Below are positions 1-10,861 of a stretch of 64,000 nt of DNA, piece after piece (position 1 is the stretch's first letter; each line of letters begins with the position of its first letter). The notes beneath the pieces were generated by a model that saw only the letters and a program-made list of their open reading frames with translations, was not told the DNA's origin and did not search any database. This stretch comes from Halichondria panicea (taxonomy: Eukaryota > Porifera > Demospongiae > Suberitida > Halichondriidae): contig NC_087392.1 in assembly GCF_963675165.1 (NCBI RefSeq), positions 2,681,001 to 2,745,000 of the forward strand. Reading direction: 5' to 3'. The position numbers were made by a program, and so were the translations under genes.

Positions 1-1659
1 GTGGGCTGCCCCTGAGACATTCGCTGAGGGACTCTGTACATCACAAAGCAACGTGGTTAGTATTATGACTGGCTCTTTGTACTTTATAGTGTGTAATGAA
101 GGTAGTTTCTACAGTGTTACTAATGAGGACACTGTGTTTTCTTGGTTTCTCTACATGAGAAGCATTATTGTACAGTTAACCCTGTAGTCACCTCGACACA
201 TTTTGTTAACTCTTTGTTGTTCAATTCTGTCAATTTACTATCTCTCTCTTATTTCCCTCGTCAGTGGTCTTATGCTGTGACTCTATGGGAGATAATGACT
301 AAGGCTGAGTTCCCATACAGAGAGGTGGATAATAACAGGAGCATCCCCTCTCACCTCATGATGGGGGCCAGGTTGGAGCAGCCTCCTGACTGCCCAAATT
401 ACCTGTAAGTAACCTTAGTCCTGTACACTTCCCTGAGTGTTTATGTCGAACCGTATGAAGATTGAACTGTTTGCTCATGCCTGCACTTACATATGTCCTA
501 TTGTCTTCTTTGTAGGTATGAGTTGATGCAAGCTTGCTGGGAAAGTAAAGCTGAACAGAGACCCAATTTTGGCTACCTTCACAGTCGAATTGAGCAGATT
601 AATCAACAGCTAGCAATGGTTCAGGACGAATCACCCTTATCTACAAGAGTGGATGGACAATTGTACAGTCGGGAGAACTCCCAGGCGAGCTTAGATCACC
701 CTTCCTCCCACCAATCACGACGCAAACGAAGTGGACGAAGCAGTTTATCAAAGAACAGTCCCTCAATCATGCGGAGGAGTATCAACAGCCGAGTGAGCGC
801 AGCTGGCTCTGAGCATCTCAGTCTGACGTTTAGCGTGCTGAGTGGTGACCTGAGCGGCGAGTCTTCTAGTGAGGGGGAGGAGGGGCCTGAAATGCTGTCT
901 CCGTTGGCAGAATCTGTGGTTTACCAGATGATACCGTCTCTCCTCAAAGATGACCCTGAAAACGACGTGAAACACTTGCCTACTACCTCACCTATGAATC
1001 TCGTTAATTCTTTCCTGGACTCTAGTAACAAAAACACAATCGAACTTAAAACTTCAAATTATGCACCTACATGTATTCCGTCAACATTAATCAGCCCAGC
1101 ACCCACTACACCCTCCACTGTCACAACTCGACTCACCCCCTGGGAGACGAATTCCTACACCTCCAGTCAGTTTGCACCATCGACTCTTCGAAGTGACGAC
1201 TCAGCAAGCACCCAACGTGCGGCATCTTCTCCGAGCCCTGATCTCACCAGCAAATCATCAATGTTTGGCGAGGACACAAACTCAAACCCTCGATTCAGCT
1301 ACATATCTCACTCTAATGCAGACACAGTCAGTAAAGCATCTATCAGCGAATCAGTGGGTGCATCAAATCCAGGTATGGATGACTGCCCTCAACCACCACC
1401 TAACCAAAACTCAAATATGCACACCCATAGTAACGGGCATCCAAAAATAAATGGGGCAGTTTTGAATCACAGCCTTGAAAGAATTGCTGACGCAGCAGAC
1501 TCCAGTGAAGTGAACACCAATGATATTAACGACTACGAGGGCACGCACAGTGATACCAAGTCATCAGTGAAACCACCGACTGGTGGTGATAGAACTTCTC
1601 TAGGTCTTACTGACCTTTCCAGTGACCTAATGGCAACTTTTGATAGCTGGAATCTTTAG
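1..1659 (+). CDS. Receptor-like tyrosine kinase, C-terminal part (5' end outside window)
   Basis: Three exons can be joined: <1..55, 265..404 and 516..1659, with GT-AG borders and matching phases. The first exon carries WAAPE, the end of the activation segment. The second carries WSYAVTLWEIM, the DxWS-like helix of the kinase C-lobe. The third starts YELMQACWESKAEQRPNF, the C-lobe end with the conserved CW and RP. Sequence and spacing fit animal tyrosine kinases; the ELMxxCW block is reminiscent of receptor types such as the insulin-receptor group, but the family cannot be fixed without the upstream part. After the kinase domain comes a tail of about 350 residues rich in Ser, Thr, Pro and Asn with no recognisable domain, encoded in one exon and ending at a TAG. 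It could serve as a phosphorylation-dependent docking tail. The next gene converges on it from the opposite strand. Confidence 0.85.
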
Positions 1660-2036
1660 TGTTTTTACACCATTTTTTGTTTTGAGCTGAATTTCCACTG
1701 TTTTTATATATAATGTTCGTGTGTATAATTATGGTGCAGGGTAATTTCAATGGGATTTCAATATAACAACAGAAATCATGCAGCTGGACTACTGATCACA
1801 TGCATTGAAAGGACATACAAATAATACTGACAATATAATTATCATGCAGTTAAAATGGCTAAATGATCAATCATAATCTTTTTATTGCAATATAATTATC
1901 TGCACATACTTATAAAACAACAACATACAACATACATAATTTATATACGCCTATAATTATACATGTTTTTTTATAGCTAATTATAATTAACTACACGAAC
2001 GTTTCAGAGTAACAAACAATATTATATACAAACGCT
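1660..2036. other. Intergenic region between convergent genes
   Basis: A-T rich spacer holding the 3' ends of the tyrosine kinase gene (+) and the A20-like gene (-). On the minus strand an AATAAA lies at 1881-1886, about 150 bp past the A20-like stop codon, and may be its poly(A) signal. No coding potential seen. Confidence 0.5.
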
Positions 2037-5000
2037 TTACACAAGAGGGAATTTATCAGGGGCTTTAAGACGAGTGGTCTCTTCATAACAATCAGGACAT
2101 AAATTTCTCAGGTCACGATATCCTTTGAATGAGCAGCCAGGAGTTGCACATAGTAGCTTTTCAAACGCACCTCCTCCTCCACCAACAGCTCCACCAACGG
2201 CTCCTCCAACTGTTTGTTGACGAGGCGGCTCCATATTCACTCCAAATGGCACTTCACCTTGTGAGGGTCGTGGTGGTATGTCGGGGGAAAGAGCTTGTTG
2301 GTTGAGGTGGTTTCGATATCCACCTTGTGCTCCAACATATCCAGGGTCTTGAATTTGGTGGGGAGGTGCTCTCTGCTGCTGCTGCTGCGGGGGGTTTTCA
2401 TACTGGTCATATGAGATACCCCGTCCATGAGGCGGAAGGCCTTGATTCTGGCCAGTAAATGGTTGATTTCCATACTGAGAGCCACCTTGTGTGAGAGGTA
2501 AAAATGGTTGATTTCCATATTGAGGGCCACCTTGTGTGAGAGGTACACCACCTTGACCTTGCATCCTGCCTTCAAGCTGCTGCTGATAGTTGGGTTGAGT
2601 GGGCTGTCCTTGAGGCGTGGACATCACTGGATGTTGTTGTGTCAGCATTTTTTGGGTAATTTCGGCATGCGTTCGACAGAGGACATTAGAGCCAGTATCC
2701 CTATTTCCTGTACACACAAAGCACTGTGTGCCTCCCCCTGACACACTCATACCTTCCATTGCAGCGTTGAGGTGCATAATTGGAGCAGTGGCCATTCCTC
2801 TAGTACCTTGAGTATTTCGTCTCGGCTTGGGGATGGGTCTTTCACTTTGCTGAGGATAAACAGGATGTTGTTGAGTGGCAGCGTAAGTACGACCAGTGTG
2901 CATGTTGCAATTATCACAAAATCCATTCTGTGTTCGCAATCCTCTGCAGTCAATGTTCATGCACTTTTCGTATTGCGGTTGATATACAGGGGCTGTCTTC
3001 TGGCGTGGCAGCTGATTTGTAACGCATACATTGCATAAACCATGAACGTCAGCATAGTTAGCGCAATCTTTCGTTTGACACTGTTCATAAATTGGCTTTT
3101 GAACAAACTGTTCTGTTCGAGTCTCGGTCTTCGTCTTTTCCATGAAGCAGGTGGAACACAAACCACCATACTCTTGGTCCGCATAAAATGTCCTACACTG
3201 AGGACATTTGCCATCGGCACAGTGGGATTGAGCACTTGGCTGGGGAGGTTGCTGCTGTACGTTCCTGTGCGGTTGAGCACTTGGCTGGATATGTTGTTGC
3301 TGTACGTTCCTGATACGCTGTTCAAACTGAGCGGGCTTGGGGGGTGGAGCTTGGGGTTGACTAGCTGCCTGAAAGCCCTGAGCTGGAGACTGGTCTACTT
3401 CTTTCAGTATTCGTTCCATGTCTCTCTCAAAGCATTTCGAGCAGTAAAAAAGAGTATCTGCGGTTCCAAAAAACTCACAGTTGGGAGTGGGGCAATTTTT
3501 TCTGGCATTTCGATCTTGTGCTATCGGTGGCTGCTCTGTATTAGGTGGCCCTGGAATGGTTTCATAGATGTGATTATCTTTTCCAGGAGAGGGATCCAAG
3601 CTACCTCCTTGGTAGCATGTTTCACACATGCCAAGGTAGTTAGGATGTCCTGGGTTGGAGCATTTGGGGCACTTGATTGAGCCAGAATTGTTTGGACTGT
3701 TACCACCACCGTTGCTAAAGTTTTGTTGTGGTGGGGCATTCAATTCGTTTTGAGAATATTTTCTTTCAGTGGCACTAGCAACTTGCCTCTCCTTCTGCAG
3801 ACATCCCGAGCACATTCCAACTTCGGAACCAGGGTCAGCGTATGCTCCACAATCATTAATGCACTTCTGCCCTCCATTTGGAGGACTTGGCTGAAAGTTC
3901 TGACGAAATTGCTGTTGTTGTTGACCACCATGTTGGACATCTTGTTCGTTTCGTAACTGTTTCTCGTGGCACTGATAGCACAAACCGCCCTTGTGAGGGT
4001 CCCCCTGCATTCCACAATGATTAATACATTTCTGATTGTTTCCGTGCTTCTGTGGAGACGATTGTTTGGAATAAAACATGTCTTCTTCATTTCTAGCAGA
4101 TTGCTGGGGTTGCTGTGCCTGGTAGTTCTTGTAGCAACGTGAGCACATGCCTGCTTTCTCAGGGTCCCCATATGAACCACAATTGTTGATGCACTTTGGC
4201 CTGTCTTGATCACCAACAGTAGTTGAAGATGACACATGAACAGAACGTCGTTTAGGTTGGGCTGGATTTGGTTGACGAGAATCGTAAGGTTGGGGTTGCC
4301 CTGTGCGTTTTTGCGGCTGATTCCCGAAATGAGCTTCACTACATGCATCAATAAATCCTGATAGAAGTGGTTTCAAATAAGCTGGTCTTTCAGCAATTGA
4401 TAACTGTGCACAGACAATGCTTTTACTCGTAATAAATGGATCACCCACAGATGAGATTCTGGTGGTACGGAGGTAGTCCATAATGAGAGCAGGCGGTTCT
4501 TCCATTTTGAGGGTAAATCGAACTGGGAGCACCTCACCGTGAACGTCTGTCAGCGGAAGAGTAAACATACCTTGGCTGTACTCAGAATGGTACTCAATAG
4601 CAACCAAGGCAACAAAGTGACCTCCAATGTAGGCCAGAGGTAGTGGATTCTTCTTACACGAGCTCGATTCCCATAGCAGTGGAAGATAGATGCCGTGAAA
4701 GTTGATTTGCTGTAGCGTGCCACCAGTAGCTTGAGATCGTATCTTCGGAGCTGCATACATTATGATCGGTCGACGAAGAACGTTGGCAAGCACAAAAATG
4801 TGGAAATCGTCAAGGCTTTCCAAAGGCTGTCCATGAGGGGTGTCTAGTGATGCTTGAGAAACCACCATTCGCCACTCTTTATCCCACTGATGATCTTCCA
4901 GCTCTATCCCCATTTGAAGATTTTCAATGCCCCGGCTATGCTTCCATCGACGATGCAGTTGGGTGCTGCTAGAATTTGCAAGTGCTGTGTGGACAGCTCG

Positions 5001-6203
5001 ACGAAGAGCAAAATTTCGATCTTGAAATCCCCACATACTCAGAGATGCGGAATGGAGGAGACAGTTGCCATCTCCAGTGGTGATGAGGGGCACCAGGCGA
5101 GTTGCCGATCGACACCAGTTCAGGCATTTTTCTTGTTCAAGGTTCTGTTGTACACCCTTGTCAATCAAACGATCAAACACGAACTGTTGGAAATCGGGAG
5201 GGTAAGCATCTAGGTTTGGTAGTGTGAGAGTGAAAATTGGCACAGTTGCAAAGAAGTTTGTTCCTCCAGGTGGTGCTTGAATTACCCAGTCTTGTTGAAT
5301 GACTGATCGACATTGGCTAGTCTTTTCCAAGTCTGTTGATGAGATACTTCGAGGGAGAGATTTTTGCCGTAGCCGAGGGACAGGAGGTGCACCTTGCTGG
5401 TTGCCATAGTGGGATTGCTGGGGGATGGCCCTTTGGTTGCCATTTTGAGAATTTTGGCCAGCAGCTTGCTGATTATCATACTGAGGCTGTTGTTGCACAA
5501 TATTTTCTTGGTTGCCGTAGTGAAGCTGCTGTCGACTCACAGGTTCTTGGTATGGTACACCAAACGGAGGTTGCTGTTGGTTGCCATGTTGAGGCTGCTG
5601 TCGACCCATAGCTTGGTTACCATACTGAGGTTTCTGCTGCCCTTGGTTGACGTTCTGAGGCTGTTGTCGACCAATAGGTCCTTGGTTACCATACGGAGGT
5701 TGCTGTTGTAGCATAGGTTCTCCGAAGCTATGCTGAGGCTGTTGTCGACCCATAGGTCCTTGGTTACCATACTGAGGTTGCTGTTGCCCTATAGGTTCTT
5801 GATTGCCGTGTTGAGGCTGTTGTCGACCCATAGGTTCTTGGTTACCGTACTGAGGTTGCTGTTGTAGTCCGGGGCCATGAGGATGTTGTCGACTCATAGA
5901 TTCTTGGTTACCATATTGGGGTTGTTGTTGTTGTCCCAAAGGATCTTGGTTTCTATATTGCTGTCGTTGCACATATTGAGATGGTTGATAATCCACACCT
6001 GGCTGATGAGGATGCTGTTGACCAAGCACTTGCTGGTTGCCATATTGACTTTGTCGATCCATAGGTTGCTGGTTGTCATAAAAAGCTTGAGACCTGCCGC
6101 CTGGGGGGTTGTCATGTTCATTCCTGTGCTGATGCTGCTGAGGAGGGGGTCCTTGGTGACGCTGGGGCTCACGCTGCTGTCCTGAGTGGTATTGAGCAGC
6201 CAT
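2037..6203 (-). CDS. A20-like OTU deubiquitinase with about ten A20 zinc fingers
   Basis: Single uninterrupted reading frame of 1388 codons. Residues 1-275 are a Gln/Pro/Gly/Tyr/Asn-rich tandem repeat. Residues 330-545 form an OTU cysteine-protease domain: catalytic Cys381 in TTGDGNCLLHSA, followed by MWG as in A20, and catalytic His529 in GGHFVALVA. Residues 670-1375 hold A20-type fingers (C-x2/4-C-x11-C-x2-C): first cysteines near 671, 726, 781, 845, 904, 1000, 1042, 1081, 1161 (divergent, last ligand His) and 1352. In vertebrates TNFAIP3/A20 removes and adds ubiquitin on NF-kB signalling proteins; OTU then fingers is the same domain order, but vertebrate A20 has seven fingers and no Q-rich N-terminus. 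Cezanne-type OTUs have one finger, so A20 is the better match. The absence of introns contrasts with most neighbours and may reflect retroposition. Start chosen at the first ATG, MAAQYHSG. Confidence 0.88.
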   Translation of the reverse strand: MAAQYHSGQQREPQRHQGPPPQQHQHRNEHDNPPGGRSQAFYDNQQPMDRQSQYGNQQVLGQQHPHQPGVDYQPSQYVQRQQYRNQDPLGQQQQPQYGNQESMSRQHPHGPGLQQQPQYGNQEPMGRQQPQHGNQEPIGQQQPQYGNQGPMGRQQPQHSFGEPMLQQQPPYGNQGPIGRQQPQNVNQGQQKPQYGNQAMGRQQPQHGNQQQPPFGVPYQEPVSRQQLHYGNQENIVQQQPQYDNQQAAGQNSQNGNQRAIPQQSHYGNQQGAPPVPRLRQKSLPRSISSTDLEKTSQCRSVIQQDWVIQAPPGGTNFFATVPIFTLTLPNLDAYPPDFQQFVFDRLIDKGVQQNLEQEKCLNWCRSATRLVPLITTGDGNCLLHSASLSMWGFQDRNFALRRAVHTALANSSSTQLHRRWKHSRGIENLQMGIELEDHQWDKEWRMVVSQASLDTPHGQPLESLDDFHIFVLANVLRRPIIMYAAPKIRSQATGGTLQQINFHGIYLPLLWESSSCKKNPLPLAYIGGHFVALVAIEYHSEYSQGMFTLPLTDVHGEVLPVRFTLKMEEPPALIMDYLRTTRISSVGDPFITSKSIVCAQLSIAERPAYLKPLLSGFIDACSEAHFGNQPQKRTGQPQPYDSRQPNPAQPKRRSVHVSSSTTVGDQDRPKCINNCGSYGDPEKAGMCSRCYKNYQAQQPQQSARNEEDMFYSKQSSPQKHGNNQKCINHCGMQGDPHKGGLCYQCHEKQLRNEQDVQHGGQQQQQFRQNFQPSPPNGGQKCINDCGAYADPGSEVGMCSGCLQKERQVASATERKYSQNELNAPPQQNFSNGGGNSPNNSGSIKCPKCSNPGHPNYLGMCETCYQGGSLDPSPGKDNHIYETIPGPPNTEQPPIAQDRNARKNCPTPNCEFFGTADTLFYCSKCFERDMERILKEVDQSPAQGFQAASQPQAPPPKPAQFEQRIRNVQQQHIQPSAQPHRNVQQQPPQPSAQSHCADGKCPQCRTFYADQEYGGLCSTCFMEKTKTETRTEQFVQKPIYEQCQTKDCANYADVHGLCNVCVTNQLPRQKTAPVYQPQYEKCMNIDCRGLRTQNGFCDNCNMHTGRTYAATQQHPVYPQQSERPIPKPRRNTQGTRGMATAPIMHLNAAMEGMSVSGGGTQCFVCTGNRDTGSNVLCRTHAEITQKMLTQQHPVMSTPQGQPTQPNYQQQLEGRMQGQGGVPLTQGGPQYGNQPFLPLTQGGSQYGNQPFTGQNQGLPPHGRGISYDQYENPPQQQQQRAPPHQIQDPGYVGAQGGYRNHLNQQALSPDIPPRPSQGEVPFGVNMEPPRQQTVGGAVGGAVGGGGGAFEKLLCATPGCSFKGYRDLRNLCPDCYEETTRLKAPDKFPLV
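5394..6071 (-). repeat. Coding minisatellite: Q-rich PQYGNQ repeats of the A20-like protein
   Basis: Degenerate repeats of about 13-17 codons with core QQPQYGNQEPMGRQ, roughly fifteen copies between residues 45 and 270. Shorter related pieces (GGPQYGNQPFLP, GGSQYGNQPFTG) recur near residues 1225-1250. Copy number is likely to vary between alleles. The composition is that of a disordered, possibly phase-separating region. Confidence 0.8.
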
Positions 6204-7903
6204 GATATATCACCAAAGTCACAACCTTTTATGGGATTCGCTGGTTCTGACACCAACACACACTAGTACCGCTTCAATGAGCAACGTAATTTAGATATGG
6301 AGGAGCTTTATTCTTGCACTGCAGACCTGATCACAACCTGCAGCAATTAGTAAATAAAGCGCTGTTAGAATATTAATGGGAGCTAATATCACGTTGTCAA
6401 GTTATATAAGCATTCACAGATGTACAGTTATGATTGTATTCTCAAGGTATAATTTGGTAAGGGTCATCCTGATATAAAACATATACCGTACACATACAGT
6501 GTACATGTAGTAATAATATAGTAATTATGTCTTATATCACGTTGTCAAGCTATATAAGCATTCACAGATGTACAGTTATTGTCAAGCTGTTATTGTAATA
6601 ATTAGACAACCATAAAATATTATGCATTTTTATAAGGCTCCGAAAACATGACGCGACATTTATTTATACGATCAACTTATTTCCATCGCCGCGATTTCAA
6701 TGGGGATTGTAAGACCTCGAACTAATTGTGCAATACAAAATGTGATAGCCGCTCGAATAAATAGCATTAGCTAGTATCACGTATTATTTCTAGCACTAGG
6801 TACAGCATGAATCCTCGTGTGGTATGCAATACTATTATACAGGCTGCTCGCTCTCGAGCTTGTTTCCTTACAATTATCAATCTCATGCTATAACTACATG
6901 TAGTCTCATGCTATTATCTCTATTATATACACTCACTCACCACAATATCACTAACTGGCAGATTTGTTCTTTGAGTTAGAAAATTTCAACCATCGACATC
7001 CGAGTCGTACTGAAGAGATAATCATAAAAACAACCATTTGAAGCAGAAAACAAAACAGAGGAGATAAGGTTCTACATTTTTTGTAGCAGTCAGTATGTAC
7101 GAGCACATCAGATATAAGACCGACCCATTTAATAATGTAAATACAATGATTCGATGATAGGAGCATAAATCTGAATGGTTGTACAGCTCAGTACAGGGGT
7201 GTGGCTGTATCTCATAGTTTGTTTCACTATATTATACCACATTCTTAGTCGAACTCCCAATTTATTGTCAGAGGCTCTCTCAGGGCAAAATCAAGGAGAT
7301 CAAAGACTAGTAGATATACCTACACAGTACTGGTAGTTTACGTTTTACATGACCAACTTTATATACCTGTACACCTAATTACAACGTATGAGCCTAGCCT
7401 AGCCTATAGATATATACATATAATTATACCTGCTTTCAAGAGAGTAGAATTTGTCAAAGCACTTTAATAATGCAGTCGCGCACACCTCATGTGATTTGTA
7501 TTAACAGACTATCAATGAAGACGTAGACATACGTATATACAATATAATCAGCTCGGGAAAGAACCCGGGACTTTCCTGCTACACAATAATTAATTATGGT
7601 AAGCATAGGTCACGCCCACAAAACTTTTTACTGCGCATGCGCGAGAATGGACAAGGTACATGTACAATGGAAAACACACTTGCAAAAATCACTTAGAATT
7701 GTTGTGCGTGTGTGTAGTAACACCCTTTTTTCTTCTACGCTTGGAGGGAATTAACTCGCACTAAGTTGGAATTGTAATCATGATGTAGCAACATTGTGTT
7801 CATTTTCAAAATGGTACGTATGAGACATAATTTCTGTAACGGTAATTAAATCAAAGATGAGATAAAAAAATAATCCTAACTATAAATTGTTCCAAAAAGT
7901 AGT
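6204..7903. other. Intergenic region upstream of the A20-like gene
   Basis: No convincing exon on either strand. It should contain the promoter of the A20-like gene and the 3' flank of the Hsp70-kinase gene. A 45-bp sequence starting TATCACGTTGTCAAG occurs twice in the same orientation at 6387-6431 and 6535-6579 with a single base difference, so it is either a local duplication or a repeated regulatory element. Confidence 0.5.
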
Positions 7904-10861
7904 TTAAGCTGTTCTCTGCAGCTGGGATAGTTCCCTCAGTACAGCATCCATTGTGGGTCTTTTGTCTTGATTCATTTCAATGCAGCGGTGAATGAGAGGA
8001 ACCACCTGCACCCATGCAATTTGCCCAATGAGCTCTTCCCGATCCTCGATTGAAGGCATTTCACGTGTGCATGCTTCAATTAGAACAATGCCAACGCTGA
8101 AAACGTCCATTTTGGGTGACTGTTGGTACGGGCTGAAAGCTTCTGGGGCTGCATAGAGTGGGTTGCCAGGGCCAGTCGTGGCTTGGTTGGATACAAAATT
8201 AGTGGAGCCAAAATCTGAGAGCTTAGCTTTCCACGTCATTGGAGGGACTAAAGGATCAAGCAGAACATTAGCAGAACTCACATCACGATGGATGATGGGT
8301 TTTGGCTGCATTAGATGAAGGTAGTTGAGAGCTTTGACAACGTCTGATGCTATGGATAGAAATTCCTTTTGAGTAAGTGGGGCCGTGGCTAGTCGACATC
8401 TCAAACTAGTACTCATTAGCTCCATGAGGATGATGGGTGTTCCTTCTCTGGTGGCACCAAAGAACTGTACAATATGAGGATGACGTGCTCGAGCAGACAT
8501 GTTCATTTCGCGAGTGAAGAGGCGGATGTTATTGGCAGAGATGATTTCACTGTGCAGCACTTTAGCAGCAACTCTTTGACCACGAAATTCAGCGACTTTG
8601 ATGACACCCCAGGCTCCACGACCTATTTCCTCTTCTGTCAAGTAGATCTCAGCTCGTGCTACAACCCAGGAAGGCTGTGACTCTTGCATTAACCTCGATT
8701 CTAGAGCATGTGCTTCAGCCTGTGCCAATCTACTAGCCACGTCCTCAGAATGTGCCTCTGACACTGTCAGTCTGTTTGTTAGATCTCTTGTGGTAATTTC
8801 TAATGTCGCTGATAGTTCTTTTGATAGTTTAGTTTGTTGTCTGGAAATAGCAAGCATTGCTTCAAGGTCTTTAACCTGTACCTCAGATCTTGTTAGTCTG
8901 TCTTGCAGTAAGTCGAATAGTGCAGGATCAGAATTACCCTGGTATGGTGTTGTTGGCATGTCATGGAGCAACGGAGAGATCTTAGTTTTCATACAATGGT
9001 ATGCTTTCTCAAGCTCTTTCTTCAAATCTTCTAATTCTTGTGCTGTCGGGTATTTAGTGTCCACCCGCTCAATAACCTCTGTACACCTCGTAGAAATGCT
9101 ATTACACTCCAAACAAAGCTGATCCATGTTTTCTACCACAGAAGTAGCGTAAATCTCAAGTTGCTGTTTCGCAACAACAATGGTATCTTGTTCTTCGGAT
9201 TCGGCTTTAAATATTTCTTCCTCTAAGAGTATGTGTTCTAACTCTTCTGGTGTAAGACATTTCTTACATGGCATCACTGTGAACTTTTCAGACTTACCAC
9301 TGATTTTATCAACAACAAACACCATAATAATTGTGTTGCGATCTACACTGAATGTTACTTCAATCATAGGCACTTTTTCAGTGGCGGCTGGAGAAATGGT
9401 AGTAAAATCAAATACCCCAAGGCAGTTATTGTTGTTTGTCTCACAACTTTCTCCTTCAAAAATGCAAATAGGAATACGGATGTCAGTGCTTGGCTCTGTT
9501 TCGAGTGATCTACCAAGATTTACTTCTGTACCCTCACTGAACAAATCTAAGCAGAACCCCCCGGCCAAGTTCTTCCCCACAGTGAAACTTTGCGACTCCA
9601 TCTTTGGAATAGTTGAGTTACGCTTGATTAGAGATGTCATCACACCGCCAGCAGTTTCGATACCAAGAGACAGAGGTGTAATGTCGAGCAGCAGCAAGTC
9701 TTGAACCTCCTCGCTTTTGTCACCACTAAGAATTGCAGCTTGCACTGCAGCACCGTAGGCCACAGCTTCATCAGGATTGATGGATTTGTTGAGCTCTTTA
9801 CCATTGAAGAAGTCTTGGAGGAGTTTCTGAATCTTTGGAATACGAGTGGATCCACCAACCAACACTACGTCGTCAATTTCGCCCCTGGACAATTCTGAAT
9901 CACAGAGTGCTTTCTCAACGGGCTCTAACGTACGCTGGAACAAAGCGGCACAAATTTCTTCGAAACTGGCGCGAGTAATCTTGGTGTAGAAATTAATCCC
10001 TTTAAAAAATGAATCAATTTCAATGCTTGCCTCGGTGCAAGAAGACAATGTTCTTTTAGCTCTCTCACAAGCAGTCCGAAGGAGACACAAGGATGTCATG
10101 TTGCCAGAAAGATCCTTCTTGAAATTCGTCTCAAATTCGTCCACAAAAAAGTCTACCAAGCAGTTATCAAAATCTTCACCTCCAAGGTGAGCGTCCCCAG
10201 CTATAGATTTTACTTCAATGATTCCATCTTGTATAGTTGCAACGCATACATTGAGAAAACCACCACCAAAGTCAAAAACCAGAACATTGCGTTCAAAAAC
10301 TATCTTTTGATCAAAACTGAATGCAATAGCAGCTGCTATAGGCTCGTTAACGATTCGAAGCACGTTGAGCCCAGAAATGACACCAGCATCTTTAGTAACC
10401 TGTCGTTGAAAGTCATTGAAATTGGCTGGGATAGTAACAACAGCATCAGTCACAGTCGTTCCAAGGTAAGCTTCAGCGGTCTCCTTCATCTTGGTGAAAA
10501 TCATAGCTAAGATATGTTCGATGTGCAGTTCTTTTACTTTACCATAGTACTCGACTCTAATCATGGGATGAACGCCTTTCTCGACAACTTCAAAATGCAG
10601 CCTTTTATCAGAGATCAGGTCATGGCTACGTCGACCTATTAAACGCTTAGCATTAAAAATGGTATTGACTGGGTGTAAGTGGGCTTGGCTCTTGGCAGTA
10701 TCTCCGATAAGTCGTTTGATGTCAGTGAAGGCCACACAGCTTGGGGTAGTATGACTTCCCCACTCATTAGGGATAACGTTTACTTTGCCATGTTGGAGCA
10801 CAGCAACGCAAGAGTAAGTGGTGCCAAGATCAATACCAATTGCTGGTCCTCGTTTATCCAT
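7904..10861 (-). CDS. Hsp70-protein kinase fusion
   Basis: Uninterrupted frame of 985 residues. Residues 6-385 are an Hsp70 nucleotide-binding domain: GIDLGTTYS at 9-17, NAKRLIGRR at 70-78, VNEPIAAAIAF at 171-181, LVGGSTRIP at 334-342. The substrate-binding domain follows, with LLLLDITPLSLGIETAGG at 389-406, then a short helical lid to about 600. Residues 605-730 look like coiled coil. Residues 738-982 are a complete kinase domain of TKL type: glycine loop GRGAWG 747-752, Lys767, HRD 858-860, Asn865, DFG 883-885, APE 905-907. There is no C-terminal EEVD. The Hsp70 phosphate-2 loop, normally DLGGGTFD, reads DFGGGFLN, so the conserved Thr and second Asp are lost and ATP hydrolysis may be impaired. 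The kinase resembles the HRDVSSANVLL class expanded in sponges. The fusion suggests a kinase controlled by protein-folding status; that is inference. Confidence 0.9.
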   Translation of the reverse strand: MDKRGPAIGIDLGTTYSCVAVLQHGKVNVIPNEWGSHTTPSCVAFTDIKRLIGDTAKSQAHLHPVNTIFNAKRLIGRRSHDLISDKRLHFEVVEKGVHPMIRVEYYGKVKELHIEHILAMIFTKMKETAEAYLGTTVTDAVVTIPANFNDFQRQVTKDAGVISGLNVLRIVNEPIAAAIAFSFDQKIVFERNVLVFDFGGGFLNVCVATIQDGIIEVKSIAGDAHLGGEDFDNCLVDFFVDEFETNFKKDLSGNMTSLCLLRTACERAKRTLSSCTEASIEIDSFFKGINFYTKITRASFEEICAALFQRTLEPVEKALCDSELSRGEIDDVVLVGGSTRIPKIQKLLQDFFNGKELNKSINPDEAVAYGAAVQAAILSGDKSEEVQDLLLLDITPLSLGIETAGGVMTSLIKRNSTIPKMESQSFTVGKNLAGGFCLDLFSEGTEVNLGRSLETEPSTDIRIPICIFEGESCETNNNNCLGVFDFTTISPAATEKVPMIEVTFSVDRNTIIMVFVVDKISGKSEKFTVMPCKKCLTPEELEHILLEEEIFKAESEEQDTIVVAKQQLEIYATSVVENMDQLCLECNSISTRCTEVIERVDTKYPTAQELEDLKKELEKAYHCMKTKISPLLHDMPTTPYQGNSDPALFDLLQDRLTRSEVQVKDLEAMLAISRQQTKLSKELSATLEITTRDLTNRLTVSEAHSEDVASRLAQAEAHALESRLMQESQPSWVVARAEIYLTEEEIGRGAWGVIKVAEFRGQRVAAKVLHSEIISANNIRLFTREMNMSARARHPHIVQFFGATREGTPIILMELMSTSLRCRLATAPLTQKEFLSIASDVVKALNYLHLMQPKPIIHRDVSSANVLLDPLVPPMTWKAKLSDFGSTNFVSNQATTGPGNPLYAAPEAFSPYQQSPKMDVFSVGIVLIEACTREMPSIEDREELIGQIAWVQVVPLIHRCIEMNQDKRPTMDAVLRELSQLQRTA

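Noticed and set aside
2237-4351. Several open frames on both strands overlapping the A20-like gene
   Set aside because: Shadows of the repetitive Q-rich and zinc-finger coding sequence in other frames; no independent motif.
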